Source: Enterobacter hormaechei subsp. hoffmannii (GTDB lineage Bacteria > Pseudomonadota > Gammaproteobacteria > Enterobacterales > Enterobacteriaceae). From it: a stretch of DNA of 64,000 nucleotides. The position numbers and the translations under genes were made by a program. The stretch covers positions 2,356,001 through 2,420,000 of the forward strand of contig NZ_CP017186.1 of assembly GCF_001729745.1 (NCBI RefSeq). The letters run 5' to 3'. Shown here one piece after another: positions 39,008-49,233 of the stretch. Every line of letters begins with the position of its first letter. The first letter of the stretch is position 1. The notes under the pieces were generated by a model. The model was not told where the DNA came from, searched no databases, and saw only the letters and a program-made list of their open reading frames with translations.

Positions 39008-39884
39008 CGTCTACAGCGAAAAGCGCACGCCTGGTGCGCTACGCACCGTGTGGCGTAATTTCTACGGCGACACCACGGCGATGATCGGCTTTTACGGCTG
39101 CATTGGCCTCGTGTTGCTGTGTGTTTTGGGTTCGTGGTTTGCGCCGTATGGCATCGATCAGCAGTTCCTTGGTTATCAGCTTTTACCGCCATCGTGGTCG
39201 CGTTACGGGGAGGTTTCGTTCTTCCTGGGGACTGACGATCTCGGACGCGACGTGCTAAGTCGTTTACTGAGCGGCGCCGCACCTACGGTAGGCGGCGCGT
39301 TCGTGGTCACCCTTGCCGCCGCGATATGCGGCCTTGCGCTGGGCATTTTTGCCGGCTCAACCCACGGGCTGCGGTCTGCCGTGCTTAATCATATTCTTGA
39401 TACCTTGCTCTCGATTCCTTCGCTGTTGCTGGCGATTATCGTCGTGGCCTTCGCGGGGCCGCACCTCACACATGCGATGTTCGCCGTCTGGCTGGCCATT
39501 CTGCCCCGCATGGTGCGATCGGTTTACAGCCTGGTTCACGACGAACTGGAGAAAGAATATGTCGTCGCCGCCCGTCTGGACGGCGCCACCACGTTTAATA
39601 TTTTGTGGTTTGCCGTGCTGCCTAACATTGCCGCCGGGCTGGTGACGGAGATCACCCGCGCTCTGTCGATGGCGATTCTTGATATCGCAGCGCTGGGCTT
39701 CCTGGACCTGGGCGCACAGCTCCCCTCCCCGGAATGGGGCGCAATGCTCGGCGATGCGCTGGAGCTGATTTACGTTGCGCCGTGGACGGTCATGCTGCCG
39801 GGCGCGGCCATTATGGTGAGCGTTCTGCTCGTTAACCTGCTTGGCGACGGGATCCGCCGCGCAATCAATGCGGGGGTGCAATAA
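38994..39884 (+). CDS. sapC: ABC transporter permease SapC
   Basis: The 296-residue DppC-type permease has the motif [18 protein letters not shown] near 80-97 and the loop [19 protein letters not shown] near 187. Its stop shares one base with the sapD ATG. Confidence 0.97.
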   Translation: MPYDNVYSEKRTPGALRTVWRNFYGDTTAMIGFYGCIGLVLLCVLGSWFAPYGIDQQFLGYQLLPPSWSRYGEVSFFLGTDDLGRDVLSRLLSGAAPTVGGAFVVTLAAAICGLALGIFAGSTHGLRSAVLNHILDTLLSIPSLLLAIIVVAFAGPHLTHAMFAVWLAILPRMVRSVYSLVHDELEKEYVVAARLDGATTFNILWFAVLPNIAAGLVTEITRALSMAILDIAALGFLDLGAQLPSPEWGAMLGDALELIYVAPWTVMLPGAAIMVSVLLVNLLGDGIRRAINAGVQ

Positions 39885-40876
39885 TGCCGTTACTTGATAT
39901 CCGCAACCTCACGATCGAAATTAAAACGGGCGAAGGCTGGGTTAAAGCGGTGGATCGCATCAGTATTACGCTCGCTGAGGGCGAAATACGCGGGCTGGTG
40001 GGCGAATCGGGTTCCGGTAAGAGTCTAATCGCCAAAGCCATTTGCGGCGTGGCAAAGGACAACTGGCGGGTGACCGCCGACCGTATGCGTTTCGACGACA
40101 TCGATCTGTTGCGTCTCTCCCCACGCGAACGCCGTAAACTGGTGGGCCATAACGTCTCGATGATTTTTCAGGAGCCGCAATCCTGTCTCGATCCGTCCGA
40201 GCGCGTCGGGAAACAGCTGATGCAGAACATCCCCGGGTGGACCTATAAAGGCCGCTGGTGGCAGCGTTTCGGCTGGCGTAAACGCCGTGCCATTGAGCTA
40301 TTGCACCGTGTGGGGATCAAAGACCATAAAGACGCGATGCGCAGTTTCCCCTACGAACTGACCGACGGTGAATGCCAGAAAGTGATGATTGCTATCGCCC
40401 TGGCCAATCAGCCGCGTCTGCTGATTGCGGACGAACCGACGAACGCGATGGAGCCAACGACTCAGGCGCAGATTTTCCGCCTGCTCACGCGTCTGAACCA
40501 GAATAACAACACCACCATTTTGCTGATCAGCCATGACCTGCAAATGTTGAGCAAGTGGGCGGATAAAATTGACGTGATGTATTGCGGACAAACGGTAGAA
40601 ACCGCGCCAAGTGAAGACCTGGTGACGACGCCGCATCATCCCTACACGCAGGCGCTGATCAGGGCGATCCCTGATTTCGGCAGCGCAATGCCACACAAGA
40701 GCCGTCTGAATACTCTGCCTGGCGCGATACCGCTGCTGGAATCGCTGCCCATTGGCTGCCGTCTGGGTCCGCGTTGCCCGTATGCTCAGCGTAAATGCAT
40801 TGAAACACCGCGCCTGACAGGGCCGAAAAATCATCTGTTTGCCTGTCATTTCCCGCTGAACATGGAGAGAGAGTGA
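39884..40876 (+). CDS. sapD: ABC transporter ATP-binding protein SapD
   Basis: The 330-residue ATPase has Walker A GESGSGKS (43-50) and Walker [14 protein letters not shown]. The usual LSGGQ signature is replaced by LTDGECQK, as in E. coli SapD. The C-terminal oligopeptide-transporter region has cysteines in [11 protein letters not shown]. SapD is also known to support Trk potassium uptake (TrkE). Confidence 0.97.
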   Translation: MPLLDIRNLTIEIKTGEGWVKAVDRISITLAEGEIRGLVGESGSGKSLIAKAICGVAKDNWRVTADRMRFDDIDLLRLSPRERRKLVGHNVSMIFQEPQSCLDPSERVGKQLMQNIPGWTYKGRWWQRFGWRKRRAIELLHRVGIKDHKDAMRSFPYELTDGECQKVMIAIALANQPRLLIADEPTNAMEPTTQAQIFRLLTRLNQNNNTTILLISHDLQMLSKWADKIDVMYCGQTVETAPSEDLVTTPHHPYTQALIRAIPDFGSAMPHKSRLNTLPGAIPLLESLPIGCRLGPRCPYAQRKCIETPRLTGPKNHLFACHFPLNMERE

Positions 40877-40877
40877 A

Positions 40878-41684
40878 ATGGTCGAAACCTTACTGGAAGT
40901 GCGTAACCTGAGTAAGACCTTTCGCTATCGCACCGGCCTGTTTCACCGTCAGACCGTCGAGGCGGTTAAACCGCTGAGCTTTACGCTGCGCGAAAAGCAG
41001 ACGCTGGCGATTATCGGTGAAAACGGCTCGGGCAAATCGACCCTGGCAAAAATGCTCGCGGGTATGGTTGAGCCAAGCGGCGGTGAAATACTGATTGACG
41101 ATCATCCTCTGGAATTTGGTGACTACTCTTTCCGCAGCCAGCGCATTCGGATGATTTTTCAGGATCCGTCAACGTCCCTCAACCCGCGCCAGCGTATTTC
41201 GCAGATCCTGGATTTCCCGCTGCGGTTGAATACCGACCTGGAGCCGGAAGCACGTCGCAAACGGATTGTCGAAACCCTGCGTCTGGTAGGTCTCCTGCCC
41301 GACCATGTCAGCTATTACCCCCACATGCTGGCCCCGGGCCAAAAACAGCGTCTCGGACTGGCCCGCGCGCTGATCCTGCGCCCGAAGGTCATTATCGCCG
41401 ACGAAGCGCTGGCGTCGCTGGACATGTCGATGCGTTCGCAACTCATCAACCTGATGCTGGAGCTACAGGAAAAGCAGGGGATATCGTATATCTACGTGAC
41501 TCAGCACCTGGGCATGATGAAGCACATCAGCGATCAGGTGCTGGTGATGCACCAGGGTGAAGTCGTTGAGCGCGGCAGTACCGCTGACGTGCTGGCCTCC
41601 CCGCTCCACGACCTGACAAAACGCCTGATTGCCGGACACTTTGGTGAAGCATTGACGGCCGATGCGTGGCGGAAAGATCGTTAG
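40878..41684 (+). CDS. sapF: ABC transporter ATP-binding protein SapF
   Basis: The 268-residue ATPase has Walker A GENGSGKST (47-55) and Walker B VIIADEALASLD. Its signature is the altered form LAPGQKQR. It starts 1 bp after sapD and ends the operon. Its stop overlaps the stop of the convergent TetR-family gene by 4 bp (TTAG). Confidence 0.96.
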   Translation: MVETLLEVRNLSKTFRYRTGLFHRQTVEAVKPLSFTLREKQTLAIIGENGSGKSTLAKMLAGMVEPSGGEILIDDHPLEFGDYSFRSQRIRMIFQDPSTSLNPRQRISQILDFPLRLNTDLEPEARRKRIVETLRLVGLLPDHVSYYPHMLAPGQKQRLGLARALILRPKVIIADEALASLDMSMRSQLINLMLELQEKQGISYIYVTQHLGMMKHISDQVLVMHQGEVVERGSTADVLASPLHDLTKRLIAGHFGEALTADAWRKDR

Positions 41685-42271
41685 CCGTTGCGTAACCCGC
41701 TTGCCAGCAGAGTAAACACCTCGATGGCATGCGGCAGCGTCTTCTGCGGCTCATCACTCGCGGCAATCATCAAGGCAGCATTCAGCGCAACGCCGTTCAA
41801 CAGATGGGCTGCGACTTTCGCATCCATTTTTTTAAGCACGTTGCGTTCGATTAATTTTTCGATGGTCTGGCGGGTCGACTCAAGACAGCTGTTCTGGCTG
41901 GGCCATTGCGCCGGATCGCCCAGAACGGCCGGACCGTCAAGAAGCACGATACGCTGAACTTCCGGAACGAGCGCCATGTTGATGTAGGCGATGCCTTCCG
42001 CCAGCAGTCTCTCCCAATCATCGTCTGTGGCCGCGGCAACGGCTTTCGCGTTGCCCGCCATTTCGCTGTCTATCTGCGCGACCACCGCCGCCAGTAACCC
42101 TTTCTTATCTCTGAAATTATGATACAGCGCACCGCGCGTTAACCCCACGCTTGCCGTCAGTTCATCCATCGACGCTGCAGCAAAGCCTTTCTCAGCAAAC
42201 GCCTTTCGCGCCGCATGAATCAATTTTTCGCGATTTTCCTGAGCTGTTTCAGCACGACGTTTTGTAGCCAT
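41681..42271 (-). CDS. TetR/AcrR-family repressor
   Basis: The 196-residue protein has an N-terminal helix-turn-helix (about 27-52: MDELTASVGLTRGALYHNFRDK) and a helical ligand-binding domain of unknown specificity. It is divergent from a Rid-family gene. The 132-bp gap between them holds two 17-bp palindromes, the probable operators for both genes. E. coli K-12 has ycjD at this place instead. Confidence 0.9.
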   Translation of the reverse strand: MATKRRAETAQENREKLIHAARKAFAEKGFAAASMDELTASVGLTRGALYHNFRDKKGLLAAVVAQIDSEMAGNAKAVAAATDDDWERLLAEGIAYINMALVPEVQRIVLLDGPAVLGDPAQWPSQNSCLESTRQTIEKLIERNVLKKMDAKVAAHLLNGVALNAALMIAASDEPQKTLPHAIEVFTLLASGLRNG

Positions 42272-42304
42272 AGAACTTCCTATAAAAGCGATATTTTTAA
42301 TTTG

Positions 42305-42321
42305 ACATACGCGGCGTATGT
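42305..42321. promoter_or_regulatory. TetR-type operator 1 (overlaps the Rid gene promoter)
   Basis: ACATAC-N5-GTATGT, here extended to a perfect palindrome around a central G (ACATACGCGGCGTATGT). It starts inside the -35 hexamer TTGACA (42302-42307) of a promoter whose -10 would be TTACAT (42325-42330). Confidence 0.8.
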
Positions 42322-42336
42322 GAATTACATTTTTTC

Positions 42337-42353
42337 ACATACATTGCGTATGT
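42337..42353. promoter_or_regulatory. TetR-type operator 2
   Basis: ACATACATTGCGTATGT repeats the same ACATAC-N5-GTATGT half-site pair. It lies 32 bp, about three helical turns, from operator 1, so two dimers would bind the same face of the DNA. Confidence 0.8.
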
Positions 42354-42403
42354 TACTTCTCTTAAGTAACCACAACAACGCCTCTGACAGAAAAGGAAAT
42401 GCC

Positions 42404-42805
42404 ATGCATCCACGTAATCCTGTCTTCCCTGCCAATCGACATGCCCTTTATGAGGAGCATGGCTATTCGGCTGCCATTCGCTCTGGCGATCTGTTATTTG
42501 TTTCCGGTCAGGTCGGCAGCCGCAGCGATGGCACGCCTGAGCCTGATTTCGCCGCTCAGGTGCAGTTGGCATTCGATAATTTACAGGCGACTTTGGCCGC
42601 CGCAGGATGCACTTTTGACGATCTGATTGATGTCACGACGTTTCATACCGATCCAGAAAACCAGTTCCCCGTCATCATGGAGGTGAAAAAACTGGTGTTT
42701 CCACAGCCACCTTACCCAAACTGGACGGCTATCGGCGTTAACTGGCTGGCCGGATTTGATTTTGAAATTAAGGTTATTGCCCGAATCCCCTCGCCAGCGA
42801 ATTAA
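42404..42805 (+). CDS. Rid (YjgF/YER057c) family protein, non-canonical
   Basis: The 133-residue protein has the Rid fold pattern (GDLLFVSGQVG, then a conserved trimer-interface region). The start at 42404 has AAAAGGAAA just upstream; the open frame runs further upstream through the operators and is not used. Canonical RidA has an arginine (PAR) that binds the enamine carboxylate; here the matching place reads YPNWTAI, without arginine. It is therefore probably not a RidA-type enamine deaminase. The divergent TetR gene probably controls it. Confidence 0.88.
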   Translation: MHPRNPVFPANRHALYEEHGYSAAIRSGDLLFVSGQVGSRSDGTPEPDFAAQVQLAFDNLQATLAAAGCTFDDLIDVTTFHTDPENQFPVIMEVKKLVFPQPPYPNWTAIGVNWLAGFDFEIKVIARIPSPAN

Positions 42806-42991
42806 TATCCGGCCGTCTTAGCGTGAAGCTTCTGGCCAACCTCTGGTTGGATGAGGCGAACCCAGCACCTGGTGATATACTGCTGGAATACACACGAAAT
42901 AGCCTGATAAAGAGTCAGTTCAACGTCTTTCGTGCGCCCAGCCACGGCACGTGAGCGAGAAATATCGTGACACAAGGGGCTGTGAGTGGGC

Positions 42992-42997
42992 TATAAT
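42992..42997 (+). promoter_or_regulatory. -10 element of the probable fabI promoter
   Basis: TATAAT matches the sigma70 -10 consensus exactly, about 90 bp upstream of the fabI start. Its -35 is weak (GACACA at 42969-42974 with 17-bp spacing). The remaining 186 bp back to the Rid gene show no gene. Confidence 0.55.
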
Positions 42998-43086
42998 TTC
43001 GAGCTAATTTCGAATGATTTTGAAATACTGCCTGTAACGCTATGAATTACAAGGCAAAATAAGCAATGAATATAAGGATTAAAGCT

Positions 43087-43875
43087 ATGGGTTTTCTTTC
43101 CGGTAAGCGCATTCTGGTAACTGGCGTTGCCAGCAAACTGTCCATCGCATACGGCATCGCACAGGCTATGCATCGCGAAGGCGCTGAGCTGGCGTTCACC
43201 TACCAGAACGACAAGCTGAAAGGCCGTGTTGAAGAATTTGCCGCGCAGCTGGGTTCCAGCATTGTTCTGGAATGTGACGTTGCACAAGACGAAAGCATTG
43301 ATGGCATGTTTGCTGAACTGGCTAAAGCATGGCCGAAATTCGACGGTTTCGTTCACTCCATCGGCTTCGCTCCGGGCGACCAGCTGGACGGCGACTACGT
43401 GAACGCGGTTACCCGTGATGGCTTCAAAATCGCCCATGACATCAGCTCCTACAGCTTCGTTGCGATGGCAAAATCCTGCCGCGCGATGCTGAACCCGGGC
43501 GCAGCCCTGCTGACCCTGTCCTACCTGGGCGCAGAACGCGCTATCCCTAACTACAACGTTATGGGTCTGGCGAAAGCGTCTCTGGAAGCCAACGTGCGCT
43601 ATATGGCGAACGCAATGGGTCCTGAAGGCGTGCGTGTTAACGCAATTTCTGCGGGTCCAATCCGTACTCTGGCCGCTTCCGGTATCAAAGATTTCCGTAA
43701 AATGCTGGCACATTGCGAAGCGGTTACCCCGATTCGTCGTACCGTTACCATCGAAGATGTGGGTAACTCTGCGGCATTCCTGTGCTCTGACCTTTCCGCG
43801 GGTATCTCCGGCGAAGTGGTTCACGTGGACGGCGGCTTCAACATCGCTGCCATGAATGAGCTGGAAATCAAATAA
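43087..43875 (+). CDS. fabI: Enoyl-ACP reductase (NADH) FabI
   Basis: The 262-residue short-chain reductase-family enzyme reduces enoyl-ACP in the last step of each fatty acid elongation cycle. It carries the catalytic pair Tyr156 and Lys163 (YNVMGLAK). Gly93 and Met159, whose substitution gives triclosan resistance in E. coli, have the wild-type residues. The ATG at 43087 ([13 protein letters not shown]) has AAGGA upstream. A perfect terminator follows. Confidence 0.98.
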   Translation: MGFLSGKRILVTGVASKLSIAYGIAQAMHREGAELAFTYQNDKLKGRVEEFAAQLGSSIVLECDVAQDESIDGMFAELAKAWPKFDGFVHSIGFAPGDQLDGDYVNAVTRDGFKIAHDISSYSFVAMAKSCRAMLNPGAALLTLSYLGAERAIPNYNVMGLAKASLEANVRYMANAMGPEGVRVNAISAGPIRTLAASGIKDFRKMLAHCEAVTPIRRTVTIEDVGNSAAFLCSDLSAGISGEVVHVDGGFNIAAMNELEIK

Positions 43876-43882
43876 GTCTGTT

Positions 43883-43912
43883 ACTCTCTTCCCGCCTGGG
43901 AAGAGAGTTTTC
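43883..43912 (+). terminator. Terminator after fabI
   Basis: ACTCTCTTCCC-GCCT-and its exact complement form an 11-bp stem, followed by TTTTCT. Confidence 0.92.
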
Positions 43913-44028
43913 TCCCCTCCCCGCACTTCGTTATTCCGTTCTGCTATTTGTTATCACCTAACAATATTTTTCCCCTCATCCGCCTTACGCCAGGATATTG
44001 ATCGCCATTTTGAGATCAAGGAACGCCC

Positions 44029-45015
44029 ATGGAACAACGCCGTTTTTCCGGCAAAGGCCACTGGTATCACGAAACCCAGTCGAATCATTCGCAGACGGAC
44101 GTTCTGCCGCTGGTGCCTGAAGCCGCTAACGTCGACGATCGTTTTTTGCTCGATTTAGCCCTGCCTGACGACATTGCCGCAAGCTGTTGTGGGTGGCTTA
44201 CGCCAGCCCGAACGTTGTGCCGCCTCTTATTCCCACTCGATACTCCCGTAAACCGTCTGCACACGCTTAGCGCCTACGACAGACTGAGCACGGCGTTGAC
44301 GGTTTCCCAGGCGTGTGGCGTCCAGCGGCTCTGTAACCACTACGCGGCGCTCCTCGCCCCCCTTCCGGGCCCCGACTCTTCCCGGGAAAGCAATCGACGC
44401 CTTGCAGAAATCACTCAGTATGCCCGCCAGCTGGCGAGCTCTCCGGACGTCATTGACGATAAAGCGCAAACTCAGCTTGATGAGGTGGGACTGACAACGT
44501 ATGACATTGTGCTTATCAACCAGATCATCGGCTTTACTGGTTTTCAGGCGCGGGCGGTTGCAGTGTTTCAGGCGCTGCTTGGCCATCCGGTACGCTGGCT
44601 ACCGGGACACCACATTCAGCCCCATACACTACCGCTGAGCTTTACCCGATGGACAGCCACCCAGCCCGTAGTCGAACTAAAATATGCCAGTGCGGTTCAA
44701 CTTGAGGCGCTCTCACGCTGGCAGGCCGAACCTGCGCTTTCAGCGCTCACGCCGGTTCTCTGCCATGAGCCGATGCTGCTGAATCTGACGGGCGAGATAC
44801 TGGTTAACCACCCACAAAGCGAAGCCCAGCCATCTGCATTGCTCTCAGCCGCCCATACGCTGCTGCTTACGTCTCCCGATCGTTTTAGCGCCGCCCAGTT
44901 AACGCCTCTCACGGAGGCCGGTATCCCACCGGGCAAGGCAATTAACCTGTTAACCCACGGCGCTTTTAATGGCTGGCTGGACCGTCTTCGCGTGGCGCTT
45001 GGCAAAGAGGAATAA
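44029..45015 (+). CDS. yciW: YciW, carboxymuconolactone-decarboxylase-like protein
   Basis: The 328-residue protein has the YciW N-terminus (MEQRRFSGKGHWYHETQ) and lies between fabI and rnb as in E. coli. The middle (about 60-185) has the helical AhpD/CMD pattern but no CxxC redox pair. In E. coli yciW is regulated by CysB and tied to cysteine metabolism; the reaction is unknown. AAGGAAC precedes the ATG. Confidence 0.9.
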   Translation: MEQRRFSGKGHWYHETQSNHSQTDVLPLVPEAANVDDRFLLDLALPDDIAASCCGWLTPARTLCRLLFPLDTPVNRLHTLSAYDRLSTALTVSQACGVQRLCNHYAALLAPLPGPDSSRESNRRLAEITQYARQLASSPDVIDDKAQTQLDEVGLTTYDIVLINQIIGFTGFQARAVAVFQALLGHPVRWLPGHHIQPHTLPLSFTRWTATQPVVELKYASAVQLEALSRWQAEPALSALTPVLCHEPMLLNLTGEILVNHPQSEAQPSALLSAAHTLLLTSPDRFSAAQLTPLTEAGIPPGKAINLLTHGAFNGWLDRLRVALGKEE

Positions 45016-45103
45016 CCACACGCTTTACCTAAAGAGCGCTTGCTGTAGCAGTGAGAATCGCGTAAAACTGTCAGCCGCTCAATGGCTACGAAAATAGAAC
45101 ATT

Positions 45104-47038
45104 ATGTTTCAGGACAACCCGCTGCTAGCGCAGCTTAAACAGCAACTACATTCCCAGACGCCCCGTGCAGAAGGGGTCGTAAAAGCCACGGAAAAGGGCT
45201 TTGGCTTTCTTGAAGTTGACGGACAGAAGAGCTACTTCATTCCGCCTCCTCAGATGAAGAAAGTGATGCATGGCGACCGCATTTCGGCCGTTATTCATAC
45301 CGAAAAGGAACGAGAGTCTGCCGAGCCGGAAGCACTGATCGAACCTTTCCTGACCCGCTTTGTCGGGAAAGTGCATAAAAAAGACGATCGTCTTTCTATC
45401 GTACCGGATCATCCTCTCCTGAAAGATGCCATCCCTTGCCGCGCTGCGCGTGGCGTTGAGCATGACTTTGTCGAGGGTGACTGGGCGGTTGCCGAAATGC
45501 GCCGTCATCCTTTAAAAGGCGATCGCGGTTTCTACGCCGAGCTGACCCAGTTCATCACCTTTGGCGACGACCATTTCGTCCCATGGTGGGTGACGCTGGC
45601 GCGCCACAACCTCGAAAAAGAAGCGCCGGATGGCGTAGCGACCAAAATGCAGGACGAAGGTCTTGAGCGTCGCGATCTGACAGCGCTGGACTTTGTCACC
45701 ATCGACAGCGCCAGCACCGAGGATATGGACGATGCGCTGTATGCCGAAGAGGCAGCGGATGGCAAAATGCATCTGACCGTCGCCATCGCCGACCCTACCG
45801 CATGGATTGTCGAAGGCAGCAAGCTGGACGAAATGGCCAAAGTGCGTTCGTTCACCAACTACCTGCCGGGCTTCAACATCCCGATGCTGCCGCGCGAGCT
45901 TTCCGACGATCTCTGCTCCCTGCGTCCCCATGAAGTGCGTCCGGTACTGGCCTGCCGCATGACCATCGCGGCTGACGGTACCATTGAAGAAGATATCGAA
46001 TTCTTCGCCGCCACTATCGAATCCAAAGCTAAACTGGCTTATGACAACGTGTCCGACTGGCTGGAAAATACCGGCAGCTGGAAGCCTGAATCCGATAATA
46101 TCGCTGCGCAAATTCGTCTGCTGCATCGCGTCTGCCAGAGCCGCAGTGAGTGGCGCCAGACCCACGCGCTGGTATTTAAGGACCGCCCGGACTACCGCTT
46201 TGTGCTGGGGGAAAAAGGCGAAGTGCTCAATATCGTCGCCGAGCCACGCCGTATTGCCAACCGTATCGTTGAAGAAGCGATGATCTCCGCCAACATTTGC
46301 GCCGCACGCGTGCTGCGCGACAAGTTAGGCTTTGGCATTTACAACGTGCACACCGGCTTTGACCCGGCTAACACCGAAGCGCTGGCCGCCCTGCTCAAAA
46401 CCCATGACGTCCACGTCGATCCGGAAGAGGTGCTGACCCTGCCAGGCTTCTGCAAGCTGCGCCGCGAGCTGGACGCACAGCCGTCAGGTTTCCTTGACAG
46501 CCGCATTCGCCGCTTCCAGTCCTTTGCGGAAATCAGCACGGAGCCAGGCCCGCACTTCGGTCTCGGTCTTGAGGCTTACGCCACCTGGACCTCCCCGATC
46601 CGTAAGTACGGCGACATGGTTAACCATCGTCTGCTGAAAGCGATCATCAAAGGGGAATCTGTTGCCCGCCCACAGGATGAGACTACGTTGCAGATGGCAG
46701 AGCGTCGCCGTCTGAACCGTATGGCGGAGCGTGATGTCGGCGACTGGTTGTACGCGCGTTTCCTGAATGATAAGGCAGGGACTGACACCCGTTTCCCGGC
46801 TGAAATCATTGACATCAGCCGCGGCGGTATGCGCGTGCGTCTGGTGGATAATGGCGCCGTTGCCTTTATTCCTGCCCCGTTCCTGCATGCCGTTCGCGAC
46901 GAACTGGTTTGTAGCCAGGAAAACGGGACCGTGCAAATTAAAGGCGAAACGGTTTACAAAGTCACTGACGTGATTGATGTAAACATCGCTGAAGTCCGCA
47001 TGGAAACCCGCAGCATTATCGCGCGCCCTGTCGCCTGA
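45104..47038 (+). CDS. rnb: Exoribonuclease II (RNase II)
   Basis: The 644-residue 3'-5' exoribonuclease has two N-terminal cold-shock domains (about 1-170), the RNB catalytic domain (about 190-520) and a C-terminal S1 domain. Acidic catalytic residues lie in [13 protein letters not shown] near 200-212. Length and sequence agree with E. coli RNase II. Confidence 0.98.
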   Translation: MFQDNPLLAQLKQQLHSQTPRAEGVVKATEKGFGFLEVDGQKSYFIPPPQMKKVMHGDRISAVIHTEKERESAEPEALIEPFLTRFVGKVHKKDDRLSIVPDHPLLKDAIPCRAARGVEHDFVEGDWAVAEMRRHPLKGDRGFYAELTQFITFGDDHFVPWWVTLARHNLEKEAPDGVATKMQDEGLERRDLTALDFVTIDSASTEDMDDALYAEEAADGKMHLTVAIADPTAWIVEGSKLDEMAKVRSFTNYLPGFNIPMLPRELSDDLCSLRPHEVRPVLACRMTIAADGTIEEDIEFFAATIESKAKLAYDNVSDWLENTGSWKPESDNIAAQIRLLHRVCQSRSEWRQTHALVFKDRPDYRFVLGEKGEVLNIVAEPRRIANRIVEEAMISANICAARVLRDKLGFGIYNVHTGFDPANTEALAALLKTHDVHVDPEEVLTLPGFCKLRRELDAQPSGFLDSRIRRFQSFAEISTEPGPHFGLGLEAYATWTSPIRKYGDMVNHRLLKAIIKGESVARPQDETTLQMAERRRLNRMAERDVGDWLYARFLNDKAGTDTRFPAEIIDISRGGMRVRLVDNGAVAFIPAPFLHAVRDELVCSQENGTVQIKGETVYKVTDVIDVNIAEVRMETRSIIARPVA

Positions 47039-47049
47039 TAACCGCGTAG

Positions 47050-47084
47050 ACTCCCGGCCGTTCCGTTCAGGGATGGCCGGGAGT
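47050..47084 (+). terminator. Hairpin after rnb
   Basis: ACTCCCGGCC (47050-47059) pairs perfectly with GGCCGGGAGT (47075-47084). Only a mixed TTCTCCCC tail follows, so it may be a weak terminator or a 3'-end stabiliser. Confidence 0.6.
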
Positions 47085-47244
47085 TCTCCCCAGTATTATC
47101 TCTCGCAAAATCATCGTTTTTTCTCACACTTTTCTGTTTCCTACCGCCACATTTCGCCAGAATTATCTACAGTAAAAAGAGCCGTCATAGTCGACTGCAA
47201 ATGAATAATTTGTGCGCTACTCAGCAGCCGCGGGAGAAAACGGG

Positions 47245-49233
47245 ATGGACGATCTGGAGCAGAATTTGCTGTTTCGTTACATGGGTACGCATAGCCCCTG
47301 GTGGCGACTAACAGCAGACAGCAATGCTCTGCATCTTGCTGCCAGTGAAAGCGCTGACATCGTTCAGGTGGTTGCGCTGGACGATGAGCAGGCTGCTCTG
47401 ATTCGCCAGCTCACCGTTATCACCGCCAGCATTGCCATGACCCTTCCCTTGTATGGTTTGGACGTTCCCGTCCATCTTGTCGGTCGTAAAATTAACAAAA
47501 ATGAGTGGGCGGGAACGGCATCAGCATGGAACGACACGCCTTCCGTGGCGCGCGATCTGGCGCAGGGACTCTCCTTCGCCGAACAGGTGGTGTCCGAAGC
47601 TAACTCCGTAATTGTCATCCTCGACCAGAACGGGAATATTCAGCGCTTCAACCGTTTAAGTGAAGAATATACGGGCCTGAAGGAACAGGAAGTCATCGGG
47701 CAAAACGTGTTTAAACTGTTCATGAGCCGCAGCGAAGCCGCGGCCTCAAAACGCAACATCACCGGTTTTTTTCGTAACGGCAGCTCCTACGAAGTCGAAC
47801 GCTGGATCAAGACCCGCAAGGGGCAACGCCTGTTTCTCTTCAGAAATAAATTCGTTCACAGCGGCAGCGGGAAAAATGAAATTTTCCTCATCTGTTCGGG
47901 TACCGACATCACGGAAGAGCGTCGGGCCCAGGAGCGCCTGCGCGTTCTCGCCAATACGGATACGATTACCGGTTTGCCTAACCGAAATGCCATCCATGAG
48001 CTGATCTCCGACGCCATCACCTCCCGGGGTGAAACGCAGGTGGGCGTGGTTTATCTCGATCTGGATAACTTTAAAAAAGTGAACGATGCCTATGGGCATA
48101 TGTTTGGCGACCAGCTGCTACAGGCCGTTGCGCTGGCGATCCTGAGTTGCCTGGACGACGGACAAACCCTGGCGCGCCTGGGTGGGGATGAGTTTATCGT
48201 GATGGCCACCGATACCTCGCAGGGCGCTCTGGAAGCTATGGCGTCGCGCATTCTGACCCGACTGCGGCAGCCTTTCCGCATCGGGCTGATAGAGGTTTAC
48301 ACTGGCTGCTCGCTTGGTATCGCGCTTGCGCCCCAGCACGGTAACGATCGGGAAAGCGTCATTCGCAATGCCGACACCGCCATGTACACCGCCAAGGAAA
48401 ATGGCCGGGGTAAATTCTGCGTCTTCTCGCCAGAGATGAACCAGCGCGTATTTGAATATCTGTGGCTGGATACCAACCTGCGTAAAGCGCTGGATAACGA
48501 TCAGCTGTTAATTCACTACCAGCCAAAAATGACCTGGCGCGGCGAAGTCAGAAGTCTGGAGGCGCTGGTGCGCTGGCAGTCACCAGAGCGTGGCCTGATC
48601 CCGCCGATGGAATTTATCTCCTATGCAGAAGAGTCAGGGCTGATAGTGCCCCTTGGCCGCTGGGTTATGCTCGATGTGGTGCGCCAGGTGGCAAAATGGC
48701 GCGACAAAGGGATCAACCTGCGCGTCGCGGTCAACGTCTCCGCCCGTCAGCTGGCGGACCAGACCATCTTCAGTGACCTGAAGCAGGCGCTGAAAGACCT
48801 GAATTTTGAATACTGCCCGATTGACGTGGAATTGACCGAAAGCTGTCTCATCGAAAATGAAGAGCTGGCCCTGTCAGTGATCCAGCAATTTAGCCGCCTG
48901 GGGGCGCAAATTCACCTTGATGACTTTGGTACGGGGTACTCTTCCCTGTCGCAGCTGGCGCGCTTCCCTATCGACGCCATCAAGCTTGACCAGTCCTTCG
49001 TCCGGGATATCCATAAGCAGTCCATTTCACAGTCGCTCGTGCGCGCGATAGTCGCCGTGGCACAGGCGTTGAATCTGCAGGTCATTGCTGAAGGGGTGGA
49101 GAGTGCAAAAGAAGACGCCTTTCTGACGAAGAATGGCGTCAACGAACGGCAGGGTTATCTTTTTGCTAAGCCCATGCCCGCAGCCGCATTCGAGCGATGG
49201 CTAAAGCGCTATCAGGCCAGGAATGTCCGTTAG
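47245..49233 (+). CDS. rpfR: RpfR/PdeR: DSF-sensing PAS-GGDEF-EAL protein
   Basis: The 662-residue protein has an N-terminal RpfF-interaction domain (about 1-90), a PAS domain (about 110-225) that binds cis-2 unsaturated fatty acid, GGDEF (intact at 313-317) and EAL (439-441, with DDFGTGYS retained). In E. coli the orthologue PdeR (YciR, Gmr) hydrolyses cyclic di-GMP and regulates curli through DgcM and MlrA. In Cronobacter and Burkholderia RpfR acts as the DSF receptor. The rpfF gene lies convergent here, so RpfR is the better name. The ATG at 47245 gives the family N-terminus ([14 protein letters not shown]); the open frame extends 11 codons upstream. Its TAG overlaps the rpfF stop by 4 bp. 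Confidence 0.94.
   Translation: MDDLEQNLLFRYMGTHSPWWRLTADSNALHLAASESADIVQVVALDDEQAALIRQLTVITASIAMTLPLYGLDVPVHLVGRKINKNEWAGTASAWNDTPSVARDLAQGLSFAEQVVSEANSVIVILDQNGNIQRFNRLSEEYTGLKEQEVIGQNVFKLFMSRSEAAASKRNITGFFRNGSSYEVERWIKTRKGQRLFLFRNKFVHSGSGKNEIFLICSGTDITEERRAQERLRVLANTDTITGLPNRNAIHELISDAITSRGETQVGVVYLDLDNFKKVNDAYGHMFGDQLLQAVALAILSCLDDGQTLARLGGDEFIVMATDTSQGALEAMASRILTRLRQPFRIGLIEVYTGCSLGIALAPQHGNDRESVIRNADTAMYTAKENGRGKFCVFSPEMNQRVFEYLWLDTNLRKALDNDQLLIHYQPKMTWRGEVRSLEALVRWQSPERGLIPPMEFISYAEESGLIVPLGRWVMLDVVRQVAKWRDKGINLRVAVNVSARQLADQTIFSDLKQALKDLNFEYCPIDVELTESCLIENEELALSVIQQFSRLGAQIHLDDFGTGYSSLSQLARFPIDAIKLDQSFVRDIHKQSISQSLVRAIVAVAQALNLQVIAEGVESAKEDAFLTKNGVNERQGYLFAKPMPAAAFERWLKRYQARNVR

Noticed and set aside
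40362-40388. Degenerate ABC signature in SapD as a sign of inactivation
   Set aside because: The same altered signature is found in the E. coli SapD family, so it is normal.
42991-43926. Minus-strand ORF covering fabI (311 codons)
   Set aside because: It is the complement of the highly conserved fabI gene and includes the fabI terminator region.
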